6,431 bases of DNA, from positions 1-6,431 of the forward strand of contig CANFNO010000172.1 in the NCBI GenBank assembly GCA_947447845.1. Direction: 5' to 3'. This DNA is from Burkholderiales bacterium (lineage in GTDB: Bacteria > Pseudomonadota > Gammaproteobacteria > Burkholderiales > Burkholderiaceae). The notes below the pieces were generated by a model that ran no database searches, was not told where the DNA came from, and saw only the letters and a list, made by a program, of their open reading frames with translations. This document shows, piece after piece, positions 6,410-6,431 of this stretch. The position numbers and the translations under genes are program-made. Every line of letters starts with the position of its first letter. Positions within the stretch are counted from its first letter, which is position 1.

Positions 6410-6431
6410 GGAGTCGATATCTTTTTGATAG
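6410..6431 (-). other. Start of the ribF upstream region, truncated by the window
   Basis: Only 22 bases precede the ribF ATG. They contain no recognisable Shine-Dalgarno sequence and are too short to show a promoter. An FMN riboswitch or any promoter for the operon would have to lie outside the window. Confidence 0.5.

Noticed and set aside
1..6431. CRISPR array, insertion sequence, tRNA or rRNA gene, defence island
   Set aside because: No spaced identical repeats, transposase motifs with terminal inverted repeats, cloverleaf sequences or defence-gene motifs were seen on either strand.

Overview
The window looks like chromosomal DNA from a betaproteobacterium, most likely Burkholderiales/Comamonadaceae (Rhodoferax- or Polaromonas-like). 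This rests on gene order (ribF-ileS-lspA), on the style of the encoded proteins (H-NS-like protein with a W-S-G-R-G core, RibF with a family-atypical insertion in the flavokinase motif) and on moderately high GC with GC-rich third positions in the housekeeping genes. The genus is an inference from protein style, not a database result.

All five supported genes lie on the minus strand, so transcription runs from high to low coordinates. At 6409-1811 is a classical housekeeping block: ribF (FMN/FAD synthesis), ileS (isoleucyl-tRNA synthetase) and lspA (lipoprotein signal peptidase). ribF and ileS are separated by 112 bp containing a GC-rich inverted repeat. ileS and lspA share one base (TGATG) and are probably translationally coupled. 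After lspA comes a 151-bp AT-rich gap with two perfect palindromes, then a small H-NS-family nucleoid protein gene (1659-1363) that ends at a textbook Rho-independent terminator (1341-1313). Last is an exported outer-membrane beta-barrel protein (1142-222) of unknown function.

The left edge (1-221) has no gene I can support. Its main feature is 144-215, where the plus strand has 34 G and only 1 C in 72 bases. The RNA leaving the beta-barrel gene is therefore almost G-free and very C/U-rich, which is what a Rho-loading site looks like. The opposite strand has four G-runs able to form a quadruplex, and the tract grades into degenerate 15-18-bp tandem repeats.

The genes do not form one pathway. 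ribF, ileS and lspA are essential-type functions kept together by operon structure; the H-NS-like and barrel genes are separately terminated units downstream. I see no CRISPR, insertion sequence, tRNA, rRNA, toxin-antitoxin or defence system, and no convincing undescribed system. The points most worth a second look are the strand-asymmetric tract, the palindromes before the H-NS-like gene, the altered flavokinase motif in RibF, the Leu in the H-NS DNA-binding loop and the uncharacterised barrel family.
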